From assembly GCA_050309765.1 (NCBI GenBank), contig JBNRMU010000066.1, forward strand, positions 1 through 7,769: a stretch of 7,769 nt of DNA. Direction: 5' to 3'. Origin of the DNA: CALWRM01 sp050309765 (GTDB lineage: Bacteria > Bacillota > Clostridia > Christensenellales > UBA1750). Below are positions 6,957 through 7,769 of this stretch, piece after piece. Numbering within the stretch: the stretch's first letter is position 1; every line of letters begins with the position of its first letter. A model generated the notes under the pieces. It was not told where the DNA came from. It worked only from the letters and a program-made list of their open reading frames with translations, and searched no databases. Position numbers and translations under genes: made by a program.

Positions 6957-7640
6957 ACAAAAGTGTTGGTGTTAAACGGCAGCCCCAAACAAAAAAGCGA
7001 TACCATGGTGCTGACGCGCGCCTTTTTGCAGGGCATGCAGGAGGAAGCGGATTTCGATATCCAGATCGTGAACGTGATCGAAAAAGAGATAAAACCCTGC
7101 CTTGGCTGCTTTGCCTGCTGGAAGATCGGCGACGGTAATTGCGTGCAAAAGGACGACCAGAATGCCATCCTTGCCGCCTATCGGGAGGCGGATATCCTCG
7201 TGTGGAGCTTTCCCCTGTACTGCTATTCCATGCCCTCGCACCTGAAGGCGTTGCTGGATCGCACCATCCCTTTGGTGCAGATGAAGATGGTCGAGGTGGA
7301 TGGCCGCGTGCAGCACGTGCCACTGGTCGATTTTTCCCGGAAATCCACGTTGGTGATCTGCGGCTGCGGCTTCCCGGACTGGGAGGGGAATTTCGACGGA
7401 TTAAGGCTGCAGTGCCAAAACAGCTTCGGCAACCTTTCCATGGTGTGCGTGCCGGAAACGCCGTTGCTTAACGTGGAGGCGGCGCAGCCGCTGACGCAGG
7501 GGCTGCTCGAAGCCTTTGTGCAGGCGGGCGGGGAGTATGCCCGCGAACGGACGCTTTCGCAAAAGACCATCCAGAGGCTGGAAACGCCCATGATGCCCAG
7601 GGAGGTCTATTTGGCAAATGTGAACGGGACGCAGGGCTAG
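6954..7640 (+). CDS. Flavodoxin-fold NAD(P)H-dependent oxidoreductase, Isf-like iron-sulfur flavoprotein
   Basis: Small cytosolic redox protein of 228 residues with a flavodoxin-like fold. LNGSPKQKSDT (7-17) is the FMN phosphate-binding loop after the first beta strand. Residues 83-103 (VWSFPLY...MPSHLKALLDR) match the conserved segment that contacts the flavin ring and forms the dimer face. Between them is Cys49-x2-Cys52-x2-Cys55-x7-Cys63, the compact cysteine pattern of Methanosarcina iron-sulfur flavoprotein (Isf), which binds a 4Fe-4S cluster next to FMN. The protein is longer than Isf (about 190), with an extra C-terminal part (about 170-228) that I cannot assign. Substrate and partner are unknown; quinones, disulfides, oxygen or peroxide are possible. 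It is a single gene between two terminators, near rubrerythrin, which loosely suggests redox defence. The fold is certain; cluster binding is likely but inferred. Confidence 0.88.
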   Translation: MTKVLVLNGSPKQKSDTMVLTRAFLQGMQEEADFDIQIVNVIEKEIKPCLGCFACWKIGDGNCVQKDDQNAILAAYREADILVWSFPLYCYSMPSHLKALLDRTIPLVQMKMVEVDGRVQHVPLVDFSRKSTLVICGCGFPDWEGNFDGLRLQCQNSFGNLSMVCVPETPLLNVEAAQPLTQGLLEAFVQAGGEYARERTLSQKTIQRLETPMMPREVYLANVNGTQG

Positions 7641-7673
7641 GGCATAAAAAGAAGTATCAGCATGAAAAAGAGA

Positions 7674-7706
7674 GCTGCGGAGGCAAAACCTTCGCAGCCC
7701 TTTTTT
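7674..7706 (+). terminator. Intrinsic terminator shared by convergent genes
   Basis: GCTGCGGAGG (7674-7683) pairs with CCTTCGCAGC (7689-7698), a ten-pair stem with one G-T pair and a five-base loop CAAAA, followed by CC and six Ts (7701-7706). On the opposite strand the stem is followed by CTCTTTTTC, so it can probably also stop the convergent gene whose stop codon lies at 7707-7705. Confidence 0.88.
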
Positions 7707-7769
7707 ACTCAATAGCGATGGCGATGTTTCCCGTATCCGTGGTGATTCTGCATTCGCCCCCGTCCATAG
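7705..7769 (-). CDS. C-terminal end of an unidentified convergent gene
   Basis: Reading inward from the right edge on the minus strand, one frame stays open for about 21 codons and ends at TAA (7707-7705). It encodes ...MDGGECRITTDTGNIAIAIE. The short alternating-hydrophobic tail with TDTGNI resembles the last rung of beta-helical DUF4097-type putative adhesin proteins, but this is far too little sequence to assign a family. The visible ATG (7767-7765) is more likely internal than a start. Its stop touches the T-run of the shared terminator, as expected for a real convergent gene end. Confidence 0.5.
   Translation of the reverse strand, partial: MDGGECRITTDTGNIAIAIE

Overview
The window looks like ordinary chromosome from an anaerobic, moderately GC-rich member of the Bacillota (Clostridia-like). 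The reasons are a DUF348/G5 cell-wall protein directly before rsmA (the Bacillus/Clostridium yabE-ksgA neighbourhood), a MecA_N-type class B penicillin-binding protein, a rubrerythrin, an Isf-like flavoprotein, an ATP-type PEP carboxykinase, and strong AGGAGG-type ribosome binding sites. No species can be named from sequence reading alone. I see no mobile element, CRISPR array, tRNA, rRNA or phage gene.

Layout. Positions 1-1353 (minus) hold the first 451 codons of pckA, cut by the left edge. A 225-bp gap (1354-1578) carries its leader, with short inverted and direct repeats. Positions 1579-3711 (minus) encode a lipoprotein-like penicillin-binding transpeptidase that starts at GTG. A divergent control region (3712-3919) has one well-formed promoter facing each way. 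On the plus strand follow a membrane-anchored YabE-like protein whose C-terminal domain is SleB-type (3920-5275), rsmA 23 bases later (5299-6132), and rubrerythrin 91 bases later (6224-6763). A strong hairpin terminator (6829-6869) closes that block. A separate gene for a small Fe-S flavoprotein follows (6954-7640), then a terminator that appears to work in both directions (7674-7706). The last bases of a convergent minus-strand gene end at 7705.

How the genes fit together. The divergent pair couples a peptidoglycan cross-linking enzyme with a probable peptidoglycan-cleaving enzyme across about 200 bp, so shared or opposed control is plausible but not shown. rsmA methylates 16S rRNA and is linked to the yabE-like gene by conserved neighbourhood rather than known function. 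Rubrerythrin and the flavoprotein are typical redox and oxygen-defence proteins of anaerobes. PckA interconverts oxaloacetate and PEP.

Nothing here is clearly a new biological system. The most unusual item is the SleB-type domain in the position where classical YabE proteins carry a 3D domain, together with the absence of rnmV between this gene and rsmA.
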